Positions 7,320-14,725 of a stretch of DNA of 34,584 nucleotides are shown here, in pieces. A program made the position numbers and the translations under genes. Location: positions 1 to 34,584 of the forward strand of contig NZ_PCMX01000046.1 in NCBI RefSeq assembly GCF_002530675.1, given 5' to 3'. The notes beneath the pieces were generated by a model, which ran no database searches, was not told the DNA's origin, and saw only the letters and a program-made list of their open reading frames with translations. Positions within the stretch are counted from its first letter, which is position 1. Each line of letters begins with the position of its first letter. The stretch comes from Flavobacterium columnare NBRC 100251 = ATCC 23463. Lineage in GTDB: Bacteria > Bacteroidota > Bacteroidia > Flavobacteriales > Flavobacteriaceae.

Positions 7320-8009
7320 TTATTGATACTGACTCACCAGCACATCAAATACCTTTTGCATTGCTGTAGAAGATTTTTCTTGAATGTATAAAGCTCTGCC
7401 TCCAAAATTTCCGCCTTCTCTTTCGGGATTGATAATAATGAGTTGTGCAGTGCTTTTTATGTAGCTTAACAAGTTGGCAGCTGGATATACTTTTAATGAC
7501 GTTCCAATCACGATAAATATATCCGCTTCACGTGTTAATGCTACTGCTTGTGGGAACAAAGGAACGTCTTCGCCAAACCAAACCACAAATGGTCGTAGCT
7601 GCGATCCATCTGGAGCTTTGTCGCCTAGCTTAATATCGGCTGGGCAATCATATACTAATTCTTTATTCAAAGACGAACACATTTTGTTTAGTTCGCCGTG
7701 TATATGCAACACTTTTGTGGAACCTGCTCTTTCGTGTAAATCATCAATATTTTGAGTGATGATTTGTACATCGAAATGCGCTTCTAAAGCACTAACCAAT
7801 TCGTGTGCTTGGTTTGGAACTACTTCTTGAAGTTTTCTTCTTCTTTCGTTGAAAAATTCCAATACTAATTCTTTATTCTTTTTCCACCCAGCTGGTGAAG
7901 ATATTTCTTCGTGATTGTAATTATTCCATAGTCCGTTAGCATCTCTAAATGTTGGGATGCCACTTTCTGCACTTATTCCTGATCCTGTAAATACTACTAT
8001 CTTTTTCAT
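7320..8009 (-). CDS. cobB: NAD-dependent protein deacylase, sirtuin
   Basis: The 229-residue single-domain sirtuin has GSGISAESGIPTFRD (9-23), TQNIDDLHERAGS (85-97), catalytic H104 in HIHGEL, and FVVWFGEDVP. It removes acyl groups from lysine, using NAD+ and releasing nicotinamide and O-acyl-ADP-ribose, a substrate of the macrodomain protein in this island. Only C111 and C122 lie where the four zinc cysteines should be, so it belongs to a zinc-less bacterial subtype. The YxxR pair of desuccinylases reads F53-x-x-R56. A palindromic terminator follows. Confidence 0.93.
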   Translation of the reverse strand: MKKIVVFTGSGISAESGIPTFRDANGLWNNYNHEEISSPAGWKKNKELVLEFFNERRRKLQEVVPNQAHELVSALEAHFDVQIITQNIDDLHERAGSTKVLHIHGELNKMCSSLNKELVYDCPADIKLGDKAPDGSQLRPFVVWFGEDVPLFPQAVALTREADIFIVIGTSLKVYPAANLLSYIKSTAQLIIINPEREGGNFGGRALYIQEKSSTAMQKVFDVLVSQYQ

Positions 8010-8113
8010 TTTTCTTTTCTTTTTTTAACCGCAATTCTGATAGTTATCGGAACGGGTGTAACTTACTGAAAGCGGGGCTTTTGAAGCACCATCTGTCAAA
8101 CTACGATTGATGT
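8010..8113. other. GC-richer intergenic spacer with hairpin
   Basis: The 104-bp spacer between the unknown gene and the sirtuin gene is visibly GC-richer than its surroundings. It contains TTCTGATAGTTATCGGAA (about 8035-8052), an imperfect hairpin with a GT loop. No coding signal was seen in it. It may be the edge of a transferred fragment together with the unknown gene beside it. Confidence 0.4.
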
Positions 8114-8731
8114 TTATTCAGAGCCAAAAAGTTTCTGCCACCACGAACGCCTCGCATTTGGCAAGCAACTAATATGTACTGTTTTTCTTTCGGTTATCTG
8201 TCCATATATTTTGTCAAATTCGGTCGATAGCTCAAGATACTTATCACTCCAACCATTTGTCATTGAAAGCTCTTGATAAGTGCAAGTTGGTGCAAATTCA
8301 ATATTTACTTTTTCTAATGTTTGATAGTCACAGTTTACAATTTTTTCAATATCTTGATTTATCTCTTCTAAAAATTTGTCGGGATTCTCAAAGCCTGCCC
8401 AAATACTATCTGTTTCCTCAGAAACGAATGTTTTAATTTGTTTTAAGATTTCAGCTACTTTCTGAAAGTCTTTATAGCATTCAATTTTACCCGTAAATAT
8501 TTCAAAACTTTCATTATCGCAATTCTCTTTGAGTTTTACAAATGTCTGTTCGATATATGTTTGAGCCGCAAGTCTCTTATTTATTAATTCGATGTCTTGG
8601 TAAAAATTGTCGATTAGAGACCATTCATTATTCCCAAACAGTTTTTTCTCATAGTCGCTCCCAACTCTTGCGGGTCCGTCAATGTCTCCGTTATAACTGT
8701 CGAATACTTTTATTTTCTCTTTTGTAATCAT
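8114..8731 (-). CDS. uncharacterised 205-aa protein
   Basis: I do not recognise a family. The 205-residue protein is soluble and acidic, without a signal peptide or membrane segment. It starts MITKEKIKVFDSYNGDIDG and is mostly helical in appearance (residues 40-150), ending in a basic, tryptophan-containing tail RRSWWQKLFGSE. It lies between the 2OG oxygenase and the sirtuin genes with spacers of 180 and 104 bp, both of which contain repeat-like hairpins, so it could be a later insertion rather than a core part of the NAD island. Confidence 0.7.
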   Translation of the reverse strand: MITKEKIKVFDSYNGDIDGPARVGSDYEKKLFGNNEWSLIDNFYQDIELINKRLAAQTYIEQTFVKLKENCDNESFEIFTGKIECYKDFQKVAEILKQIKTFVSEETDSIWAGFENPDKFLEEINQDIEKIVNCDYQTLEKVNIEFAPTCTYQELSMTNGWSDKYLELSTEFDKIYGQITERKTVHISCLPNARRSWWQKLFGSE

Positions 8732-8911
8732 TTTTATTTTTCAATTAGCACTTAACACATAGGTAAACGCAAAGTTTTTTAAATTTTATAAACTTTTCTT
8801 GAATAGCTGACTTAATGAATCATTTACTTACTTTTAATTAGATTATGTGACTCCTCCTTACGTCGGAGTGACAAACGAACTGCTTAACTAAGCAACACCG
8901 TTTTGTTTTAA
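8732..8911. other. intergenic spacer with repeat fragments
   Basis: This spacer holds a decayed copy of the start of the 3319/3940 repeat (about 8754-8792), the imperfect palindrome ACTCCTCCTTACGTCGGAGT, and the perfect inverted repeat TGCTTA-AC-TAAGCA at 8881-8894. No gene was seen. Confidence 0.45.
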
Positions 8912-9466
8912 TTATATTTCCTTTCTAAACATTATATCAGTGCGCAACACATATTTTTTTCCTGATTCGAGTATTTTTCCTTCGTGACGGTACGGATGAT
9001 AAAATACTAGCGCATCACCTGTTTTGGGTTGGACGGCAACAATATCTTCAAACTCGGTTGCTCCTCCTTCAAAATCATCATTTAGGTATATTAAGAAGGT
9101 GAAGAAGCTTCGTTCATTTTCATTACGTTCATAACTACCATCACGGTGCATTTTGAATCGTTGTCCAACTTCGTATCGATAAAAACGAAACATTTCGTTA
9201 AAACCAATCATATTATAATTACCTATTTTGCAAGTCAAATGTGGCAACGCTCTTTGATACAATTCCTCAGCCATTGTTGGGTTTTCAAACAAAATACGGT
9301 CATTATTACGCACTCCTTTTAACATCGTTTGCGTGTGTAAACCTGTTTGTACTTTGGCTTCTTCGTACCCAATGACTTCGCTGGTAGCAATTAGCGACTG
9401 ACATTCGGCTGGTGTTAAAAAATCCTTTATAACAAATATTTGTGGGTTGTAAAAAGTTGTTTCCAT
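8912..9466 (-). CDS. 2OG-Fe(II) dioxygenase, prolyl 4-hydroxylase type
   Basis: The 184-residue protein is a stand-alone double-stranded beta-helix dioxygenase of the prolyl-4-hydroxylase class. The iron ligands are visible as H107 and D109 in FKMHRDGSYE and H161 in PYRHEG. R175 in KYVLRTDIMF is the likely 2-oxoglutarate anchor. FFTFLIYLNDDFEGGATEF and PKTGDALVFYHP are typical of the family. The substrate is unknown. It lies 75 bp downstream of the first ADP-ribosylglycohydrolase gene on the same strand, so it probably belongs to the same transcript. A link to ADP-ribose or RNA metabolism is contextual only. Confidence 0.9.
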   Translation of the reverse strand: METTFYNPQIFVIKDFLTPAECQSLIATSEVIGYEEAKVQTGLHTQTMLKGVRNNDRILFENPTMAEELYQRALPHLTCKIGNYNMIGFNEMFRFYRYEVGQRFKMHRDGSYERNENERSFFTFLIYLNDDFEGGATEFEDIVAVQPKTGDALVFYHPYRHEGKILESGKKYVLRTDIMFRKEI

Positions 9467-9541
9467 AATTTTATTTAACTATTTAACTGCAAGGGTACAA
9501 AGCTAAACGTCAAGTACGCAATGTTTTTGCAGTTGTATCTT

Positions 9542-10510
9542 TTAATCGATGCTGTATTTTTCAGCCATACGATTACATAATTTTTCTATATCATTTTTTC
9601 TGGCGAGTACTTCAAGCCAGTCCTTCGGAATAGCTTCATAACCATAAATCAATCCCGCTAATCCTCCTGCAATTGCGGCTGTGGTATCGGTGTCACCCCC
9701 AAGATTTACTGCTTTCAAAACGGTTTCTGCATACGAACTTGATGTTAGCACACACCAAAAACTCGCTTCTAAACTATGAAGTACATATCCAGAGGAAGCT
9801 ATTTCAGATTCTTCTAGTTCATTTAATTTTGGCTTATGATATGGTCCGAATTTTATATCTAAAACACAATGATACAGTTCTATCTCTTTTTGAGAAGCAA
9901 TGGCATTGTTATTTAGAAAATCTTTAACAGTCTCTTGCATTTCAACTAAAGCTTCTTCTTTTGATTTCCCTTCAATGAGTAATCTTGCATATTCCAAATA
10001 GATAAAACACGCCAAAACGGAGCGGATATGTCGATGGGTTAAGGATGAAACATCTTTTGTTATTTCAAAACGCTTTTCGATAGGCATATCTTTGATTAAA
10101 AAAACCAAAGGCAAAATACGCATCAAGGAGCCATTACCATTATCTCTTTCCGATGTTCCACCTGCTAGCAATGGAGGCGTTCCTTTTTCAATTTTGTGAA
10201 TGGCAAAACCAGTTGCCATTCCTATATCAAAAACCCTTCCGTGTGGCGTCCACATATGCCCATTTCTCCAATGCACAAAATATTGCCCAATTTGGTTGGT
10301 ATCATATCCATCGCATAAACTATCTGCCAAACAAAATAACAACGAACTATCATCACTCCACGTTCCAGCGGGTTGTCCGTGTGATCCATATTCTCGCATT
10401 CCTGTAACAGGATTTCTTTGTAAATCGTCTCTATCTTTAAATTCTACTGGAACACCTAAGGCGTCTCCAATGGCTACTCCAAAAAGAGCGCTGTGTATTT
10501 TTGATTTCAT
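9542..10510 (-). CDS. ADP-ribosylglycohydrolase (ARH/DraG family), copy 1
   Basis: The 322-residue protein has the complete ARH fold signature. The N-terminal GVAIGDALGVPVEF (11-24) and GTWSDDSS (49-56) provide Mg-binding D53 and D54, and the C-terminal NLGGDTDTTAAIAGGLAG provides D273 and D275. ARH enzymes hydrolyse ADP-ribose from arginine, serine or nucleic acid, or cleave ADP-ribose-linked metabolites. The start overlaps the stop of the second ARH gene by 4 bp, so the pair is translationally coupled. The two copies are clearly divergent, which suggests different substrates. Confidence 0.95.
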   Translation of the reverse strand: MKSKIHSALFGVAIGDALGVPVEFKDRDDLQRNPVTGMREYGSHGQPAGTWSDDSSLLFCLADSLCDGYDTNQIGQYFVHWRNGHMWTPHGRVFDIGMATGFAIHKIEKGTPPLLAGGTSERDNGNGSLMRILPLVFLIKDMPIEKRFEITKDVSSLTHRHIRSVLACFIYLEYARLLIEGKSKEEALVEMQETVKDFLNNNAIASQKEIELYHCVLDIKFGPYHKPKLNELEESEIASSGYVLHSLEASFWCVLTSSSYAETVLKAVNLGGDTDTTAAIAGGLAGLIYGYEAIPKDWLEVLARKNDIEKLCNRMAEKYSID

Positions 10511-11349
10511 TTTTTAAATTTCTCTTCTAATTTATAATCCAAATTCATTAAAAACTCTCTTCCGTAAGGTCCATTTTCTAATTCGTCAAACAAAAATGAA
10601 GGAAGTGATTTTTCACAATTCACTTTTTGACTCAAAATTGCCATACATAAAGCAGCAACCGTATCTGTATCTCCTCCATAACTTATTCCTTCTTGCAAAC
10701 AATGATGCATTGAAGTCGCTTCTGAAACCAACTTAATCACTGCTTTTGTAGTAGGATAGCCGTGCATATCAATGGGAGCTATAATTTCATATGTTTCATT
10801 TTCGTTCAAAGTCAAATTTAGAAATTCAATCAAATCATACTTTACATCTAAACCATATCTGTAAAAATGCACTGCCAAAGCGATGCGTTTCGCACATTGG
10901 ATTCCTTCTGTGGTATTATGTGACGTTTTAGCCTGAATTTCGCAACATTTCAACAACGTTGGAATATCCTTTATAAATCCAATAGGATACGCCCGCATCG
11001 CCGAACCATTACCACTACTTTGAAAAGTAAGATTTGCCATAAATTCATTTCCATTCTTACTTATGTCAAGCGCATTATAAACCCTATCTGAATAACCTCT
11101 TCGCTTATCCCTATGAAAAACCTCTACAAACTTTTGAGCCACTCGTTCTTCAGTCCAATCAAGGTCTTCCAAAACTAGTTCAGTGATAGCAATCGCCATT
11201 TGTGTATCATCAGTATATCTCTTGTATATTTCTATATATAATCCGTGTGGATAATAGGTCGTTACATCATTATACTCATCAATAAATTCTTGCTTTTGGA
11301 ACTCAAAACCAGCTCCGTATGCGTCTCCTATAGCTGCTTGTAAAATCAT
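10507..11349 (-). CDS. ADP-ribosylglycohydrolase (ARH/DraG family), copy 2
   Basis: This 280-residue ARH family protein begins MILQAAIGDAYGAGFEF. I chose the ATG at 11349 rather than an in-frame start 22 codons earlier, because the family begins at this motif and the ATG overlaps the NADAR stop in an ATGA junction. Metal ligands are seen in RYTDDTQ (D47, D48) and in the late YGGDTDTVAAL. It differs from copy 1 at most positions outside these motifs. Its partners by coupling are NADAR upstream and ARH copy 1 downstream, giving three ADP-ribose hydrolase-type genes in one translational chain. Confidence 0.93.
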   Translation of the reverse strand: MILQAAIGDAYGAGFEFQKQEFIDEYNDVTTYYPHGLYIEIYKRYTDDTQMAIAITELVLEDLDWTEERVAQKFVEVFHRDKRRGYSDRVYNALDISKNGNEFMANLTFQSSGNGSAMRAYPIGFIKDIPTLLKCCEIQAKTSHNTTEGIQCAKRIALAVHFYRYGLDVKYDLIEFLNLTLNENETYEIIAPIDMHGYPTTKAVIKLVSEATSMHHCLQEGISYGGDTDTVAALCMAILSQKVNCEKSLPSFLFDELENGPYGREFLMNLDYKLEEKFKK

Positions 11350-11882
11350 TGTTTCTCGATTAATATATCCCTCACTTCCATCAATGCAAATCCCAATAAA
11401 TTTAGTCCGTTCCAAGTTTTAGGATTATTTGCCTTTGGATGATCACCAGTTAGACCAATACCCCAAATTTTATCCACAGGACTTGCTTCGACTAAGATTC
11501 TGTTATTGGTATTTAGTAAAAATTCTTTCAAGGCTTCATTTTGAGAGAATTTATGATAATTACCTTGAACTACTATATCAAATCGGTGCGCATTCCAAAT
11601 TTCATTGTCGAAACCCTTCACCAATCTACCTAATTTTTTAGCCTGATGAGGAGAATTTGCCTTGATGATTTTATCAAACATTTCTTCATCATTAAACAAT
11701 TTTGCTTTTTGTGCCATCATCCAATGTTCGGCAGTTGGAAAGACAATTCCGTCAACAGTAAATGAACTCTGCCACCATTGACTGAAACAGGTTTTGGTTA
11801 TACTTCCGTCATTTGAAGGTTGATGTCCCCAAAAGAAAAGGAACTTCGCATTTTTATCTATATTTTCTATTGTGTATTTCAT
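11346..11882 (-). CDS. NADAR family N-glycosidase (YbiA-like)
   Basis: The 178-residue protein matches the NADAR/YbiA fold: FLFFWGHQPSNDG (14-26), CFSQWW (32-37), FPTAEHWMMAQKAKLF (48-63), AKKLGR, VEASPVDKIWGIGL (131-144) and the closing NLLGFALMEVR (161-171). Family members cleave N-glycosidic bonds. Some reverse guanine ADP-ribosylation as DarG1-type antitoxins, while RibX/YbiA types act on riboflavin intermediates. The surrounding ARH, PARG and macrodomain genes favour an ADP-ribose substrate. It has its own 99-bp upstream region containing the palindrome TAACATATGTTA, so it may have a second promoter inside the island. Confidence 0.95.
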   Translation of the reverse strand: MKYTIENIDKNAKFLFFWGHQPSNDGSITKTCFSQWWQSSFTVDGIVFPTAEHWMMAQKAKLFNDEEMFDKIIKANSPHQAKKLGRLVKGFDNEIWNAHRFDIVVQGNYHKFSQNEALKEFLLNTNNRILVEASPVDKIWGIGLTGDHPKANNPKTWNGLNLLGFALMEVRDILIEKQ

Positions 11883-11905
11883 ATGTTTAAAATTTATTTG
11901 TCATA

Positions 11906-11957
11906 GGTAACATATGTTATCCCTTTTTTAATCATCTGTGTTTGCTTACGCAAACTA
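11906..11957. promoter_or_regulatory. palindromes upstream of NADAR gene
   Basis: Two perfect short palindromes lie in the spacer before the NADAR gene: TAACATATGTTA at 11908-11919 and GTTTGC-TTAC-GCAAAC at about 11940-11955. Either could bind a regulator. The second shares GCAAA with the NrtR-type operators but has a shorter spacer (4 bp instead of 7, with different outer bases), so I do not count it as an NrtR site. Confidence 0.4.
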
Positions 11958-11981
11958 CTAGTTTATGGGGATTTCATTTTT

Positions 11982-12824
11982 CTAATTTTTATCAAAAACT
12001 TCTTGAAAAGCTTTTAGTACTAATTTTTCTTTACTTCGGTCATAAATAGCCCATACAATTTTCTTGAAGGCTTTTGCATAATGCTTTTCAATTACTTCTT
12101 TGAACAATTGGGCAACCAGACTCGGGTCATTTCTAAAAACACCACAACCCCAAGCTCCTAAAATCAAAGTCTGCGCACCTTGTTGGTTAGCTATATGCAG
12201 CACCTTTTTAATACGTTGGGAGAACACTTCCTCAATTTCTTGAATTTCGTTAGGTCGTTCCCTATGTAACATAGCGCCTTTATTGGGTGCAGGTGACGTA
12301 ATCACATCCGCAAGAATGGGCTGTGCCAAAGTCGCCCCTTCATCATCAAACCAAAAAACCGTATTCGGACTGTAAATCATATAATCTGAATACAAAAAAC
12401 TCGTTTGGCTACGATTGTATTCGTACATTGTCCAATCTTTTGTTAAAGAAGCATATAAGGATGATGAACGCGCAAGGCTTTCTTCTTGGGCTGAAGCACC
12501 ACCTAAAAATCCGCCTCTAGGATTTTTAGCTGAAGCAAAATTCAAAATGGCAATTTTATCCTTTGACTTTTCTTCTTGTAGAGCTTGAATCGTCGATAGA
12601 TTTTTAAATTCTATGATGGTTTGATTTTCATTGAGGAGGATATCTTGTTTTTCAATATCCTCCCATTTTACAGGTGAGATCGTAAACGTATCTATGATAG
12701 ACTGCTTTGTAAGATTTGCAACTTCTATTTTTTGATTCTCGTGAATATAGTATCCGTTTTCTAGGATGGTAAGTGTTTCTTTAGCTATATATTTTCTTTT
12801 TTTATTTGTCATAATGTATTTCAT
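11982..12824 (-). CDS. microbial-type poly(ADP-ribose) glycohydrolase (PARG)
   Basis: The 280-residue protein belongs to the microbial PARG group (TIGR02452-like), a macrodomain variant that cuts ribose-ribose or terminal ADP-ribose bonds. NFASAKNP (95-102) leads into the signature region RGGFLGGASAQEESLARSS, with the catalytic E114-E115 pair after Q113. VITSPAPN and LGAWGCGVFRN are typical adenosine/ribose pocket segments. The classical GGG-x(6-8)-QEE signature has R103 in place of the first glycine. The gene overlaps the prs-like gene by 23 bp; an internal ATG at 12812 is an alternative start that leaves an 11-bp overlap. Confidence 0.92.
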   Translation of the reverse strand: MKYIMTNKKRKYIAKETLTILENGYYIHENQKIEVANLTKQSIIDTFTISPVKWEDIEKQDILLNENQTIIEFKNLSTIQALQEEKSKDKIAILNFASAKNPRGGFLGGASAQEESLARSSSLYASLTKDWTMYEYNRSQTSFLYSDYMIYSPNTVFWFDDEGATLAQPILADVITSPAPNKGAMLHRERPNEIQEIEEVFSQRIKKVLHIANQQGAQTLILGAWGCGVFRNDPSLVAQLFKEVIEKHYAKAFKKIVWAIYDRSKEKLVLKAFQEVFDKN

Positions 12825-13653
12825 TGATTTTGTTCAAATCAATTACTACTAACTTTTCCTCATTAAAATCCTTAACCGAATTGGTTGTAAAGATTTTTTC
12901 AAAAATTTGTAATTGATCGAATCCTTTGTTAAAAATTCCGTGGCTAACAGCCAAATATAATTTGCCAGCCTTCTTTTTTTGTAATGCTTCGGCTAATCCT
13001 ATAAAAGTTCCGCCTCCGTCGCATATATCATCTACAATTAAACAAGGTTTTCCTTGTAAATCATCGGTGTAAACTTTAAAATCCTTTAATTTTCCTGTTT
13101 TTACATCTCGGCTTTTGCTGGCTTCAACCACTTCGACACCGCCTAAATATTCAGAGACTTTGTAAATTTTCTTTAAAGCACCGCCATCAGGTGAAATTAA
13201 AATTACTTCTTGCCCTATGTTTTCAATTACCTTTTCTATAAATTTATAATTGGTAATCACTTGGCAATTGTTAAGTACCGCAGGAGTTACTTCACTATGC
13301 GCATCAAAAACATACACTTTAGAAAGGTTTAAACTGTTTAAAATATCAGCATATACTTTTACCGAAAGTGGTTCGCCAGGAATCATTACACGATCTTGTC
13401 TGGCTGCTGGAAAATAGGGAATGAAAAGTTCAATTTCTTTTACATCCATTCTTTTTAGGGCATCAATCGTTAAAATGATTAATCCAAAATCGTTAAAACT
13501 ATTTGCACGATGTGTAATAATCACTTTTTGAGTGGTATCAAACGGTTGAATTTTTATATGGGGTTCTCCTCCAGAAAAAGTGAATGTTTGACATTCAATT
13601 TGGTTTTGTATTCTAAAGGGAGTAAAGCTTTTATCTAAATTTAATACGAACAT
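12802..13653 (-). CDS. prs: PRPP-synthetase-like pyrophosphokinase (Adps candidate)
   Basis: The 283-residue protein has the fold of ribose-phosphate pyrophosphokinase, with IPYFPAARQDRVMIPGEP (78-95) as the ATP/flexible region, DAHSEVTPAVL (118-128) and the PRPP loop VDDICDGGGTF (207-217). It is shorter than housekeeping Prs (about 310-320) and diverges in the catalytic regions: the usual DLHA-type motif reads DAHS. This is the look of the divergent Prs proteins found in phage and bacterial NAD salvage cassettes. One of these makes ADP-ribose pyrophosphate for NAD+ rebuilding. Its place at the head of an ADP-ribose island under an NrtR-type operator suits that role, but PRPP synthesis cannot be excluded. 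Confidence 0.85.
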   Translation of the reverse strand: MFVLNLDKSFTPFRIQNQIECQTFTFSGGEPHIKIQPFDTTQKVIITHRANSFNDFGLIILTIDALKRMDVKEIELFIPYFPAARQDRVMIPGEPLSVKVYADILNSLNLSKVYVFDAHSEVTPAVLNNCQVITNYKFIEKVIENIGQEVILISPDGGALKKIYKVSEYLGGVEVVEASKSRDVKTGKLKDFKVYTDDLQGKPCLIVDDICDGGGTFIGLAEALQKKKAGKLYLAVSHGIFNKGFDQLQIFEKIFTTNSVKDFNEEKLVVIDLNKINEIHYDK

Positions 13654-13664
13654 ATTTTTATAAG

Positions 13665-13685
13665 TTTGCGTTAATGTTACGCAAA
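13665..13685. promoter_or_regulatory. NrtR-type operator at prs-like promoter
   Basis: A perfect 21-bp inverted repeat, TTTGCGT-TAATGTT-ACGCAAA, begins 12 bp upstream of the prs-like ATG. The same arrangement occurs in front of nrtR. It overlaps the -7 box, so a bound repressor would block RNA polymerase. Confidence 0.75.
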
Positions 13686-13712
13686 TATAAGATGTATTTT
13701 TTTATTGACAAA
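13682..13712 (-). promoter_or_regulatory. Bacteroidota-type promoter of the prs-like operon
   Basis: On the minus strand a -33 box TTTG (13712-13709) is followed after 19 bp by the -7 box TATATTTG (13689-13682). This matches the Bacteroidota sigma consensus TTTG/TAnnTTTG exactly. The last four bases of the -7 box are within the NrtR-type operator. A further palindrome, ACAAAATATTTTGT, covers the -33 box at 13708-13721. Confidence 0.75.
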
Positions 13713-14030
13713 ATATTTTGTGTTTTTTTTACGCAAAGTCGATTTTTAAGATGCTTATAGGTGAACAGATGACATTTTTTAAAACATATAAATGTTTTTT
13801 AAGAATTGTATTACCTGCTACAATGGAAAAATTTTATTTGTGAAAGATGCACAGATTTTGTAATAGTTCGTCTTCTTAAATTAATCCAATAGCTTTCTAC
13901 TTGGTAGAAATAAATATCAGCATACACTTCCTAAGTGATTTTAATCTGTGTATCTGTGGTAATTTTTTAAATACAATTGTTCTGAATTTTTAAATAATTC
14001 AATACTTTATGTATATTAAATATAGATGTT
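13713..14030. other. gene-free stretch between prs-like gene and nrtR
   Basis: No gene is visible in these 318 bp. The stretch holds an isolated operator half-site ACGCAAA at 13731-13737, the perfect inverted repeat TTTCTAC-TTG-GTAGAAA at 13894-13910, and a CTGTGTATCTGTGG fragment near 13946 that resembles the end of the 3319/3940 repeats. The stretch may contain the nrtR terminator and extra regulatory sites of the island promoter. Confidence 0.5.
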
Positions 14031-14723
14031 TTAAGCAAACTTAATTTCGAAAACCATACCGTCTTTAGAAAGTTCCTCGTATTTAGCTACATTAAATTTA
14101 AAAAATTTGGCTGGGCGACCTGATTTGGGATGATGTATGTGATCTGTTTCTTCAATAAAGCCTAGACTGAGAATTTTTTTCCTGAAATTACGTCGATCAA
14201 TTTCTTTTCCTATGATAGATGTATATAAATGTTCTAAGTCCGAAAATAAAAATTCTTGGGGGAGTAAATCAAATCCGATGGGTTGGTAGGTTAATTTAGC
14301 TTGTAAGCGTTCAAGGGCTTTGTTTACAATTTTATTGTGATCAAAAGCAAGTTTAGGTATTTCGTTTATTTTAATCCATGCTACAGCATCAGCATCAGTA
14401 TTAGCTATGAGTTTTAGTTTAGAGGGATTTACTAGAGCAAAGTAAGCAACTGAAATGACACGGTTTCTTGAATCACGATAAATATCATCACCAAAAGTAT
14501 AAAGTTGTTCGATGTAATTTACGGTAACATTGGTTTCTTCTTTGAGTTCTCGTTTTACAGCATCTATCAATGACTCATTTTCTTTTACTAATCCACCAGG
14601 TAATGCCCAGTGTAATCTATCAGTTCCAAATTTTTGCTGGATTAGCAATACATATAAGGATGAATTTGCATAAGCAAAAACAACTCCGTCAACGGCTATT
14701 CGTATGTTTTGTGAGATACTCAT
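14031..14723 (-). CDS. nrtR: NrtR-type Nudix transcriptional regulator
   Basis: The 230-residue protein has the NrtR architecture: an N-terminal Nudix domain (about 5-135) and a C-terminal winged helix (about 150-225) with the typical FRKKILSLGFIEET and KSGRPAKFFKF segments. The Nudix box is G44-x5-E50-x7-R58-E59-L-K-E62-E63-T-N65-V. The glycine near its end is N65, and NrtR proteins commonly bind rather than hydrolyse ADP-ribose derivatives. The family represses NAD biosynthesis or sugar genes and is released by ADP-ribose or related ligands. An operator-like repeat lies directly before the ATG, indicating autoregulation. Confidence 0.92.
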   Translation of the reverse strand: MSISQNIRIAVDGVVFAYANSSLYVLLIQQKFGTDRLHWALPGGLVKENESLIDAVKRELKEETNVTVNYIEQLYTFGDDIYRDSRNRVISVAYFALVNPSKLKLIANTDADAVAWIKINEIPKLAFDHNKIVNKALERLQAKLTYQPIGFDLLPQEFLFSDLEHLYTSIIGKEIDRRNFRKKILSLGFIEETDHIHHPKSGRPAKFFKFNVAKYEELSKDGMVFEIKFA

Positions 14724-14725
14724 AT

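Noticed and set aside
10200..10517. Plus-strand frame of 105 codons opposite ARH copy 1
   Set aside because: It is a shadow of the well-supported minus-strand ARH gene, with no family resemblance.
11350..11415. Longer N-terminus of ARH copy 2
   Set aside because: It lies inside the NADAR coding end; the ATG at 11349 forms an ATGA overlap and matches the family start.
11940..11955. NrtR-type operator upstream of NADAR (GTTTGC-TTAC-GCAAAC)
   Set aside because: It is a good palindrome, but spacing and inner bases differ from the two matching operators.
13728..13740. Third NrtR operator (ACGCAAA at 13731-13737)
   Set aside because: Only one half-site is present; no TTTGCGT arm stands 7 bp away.
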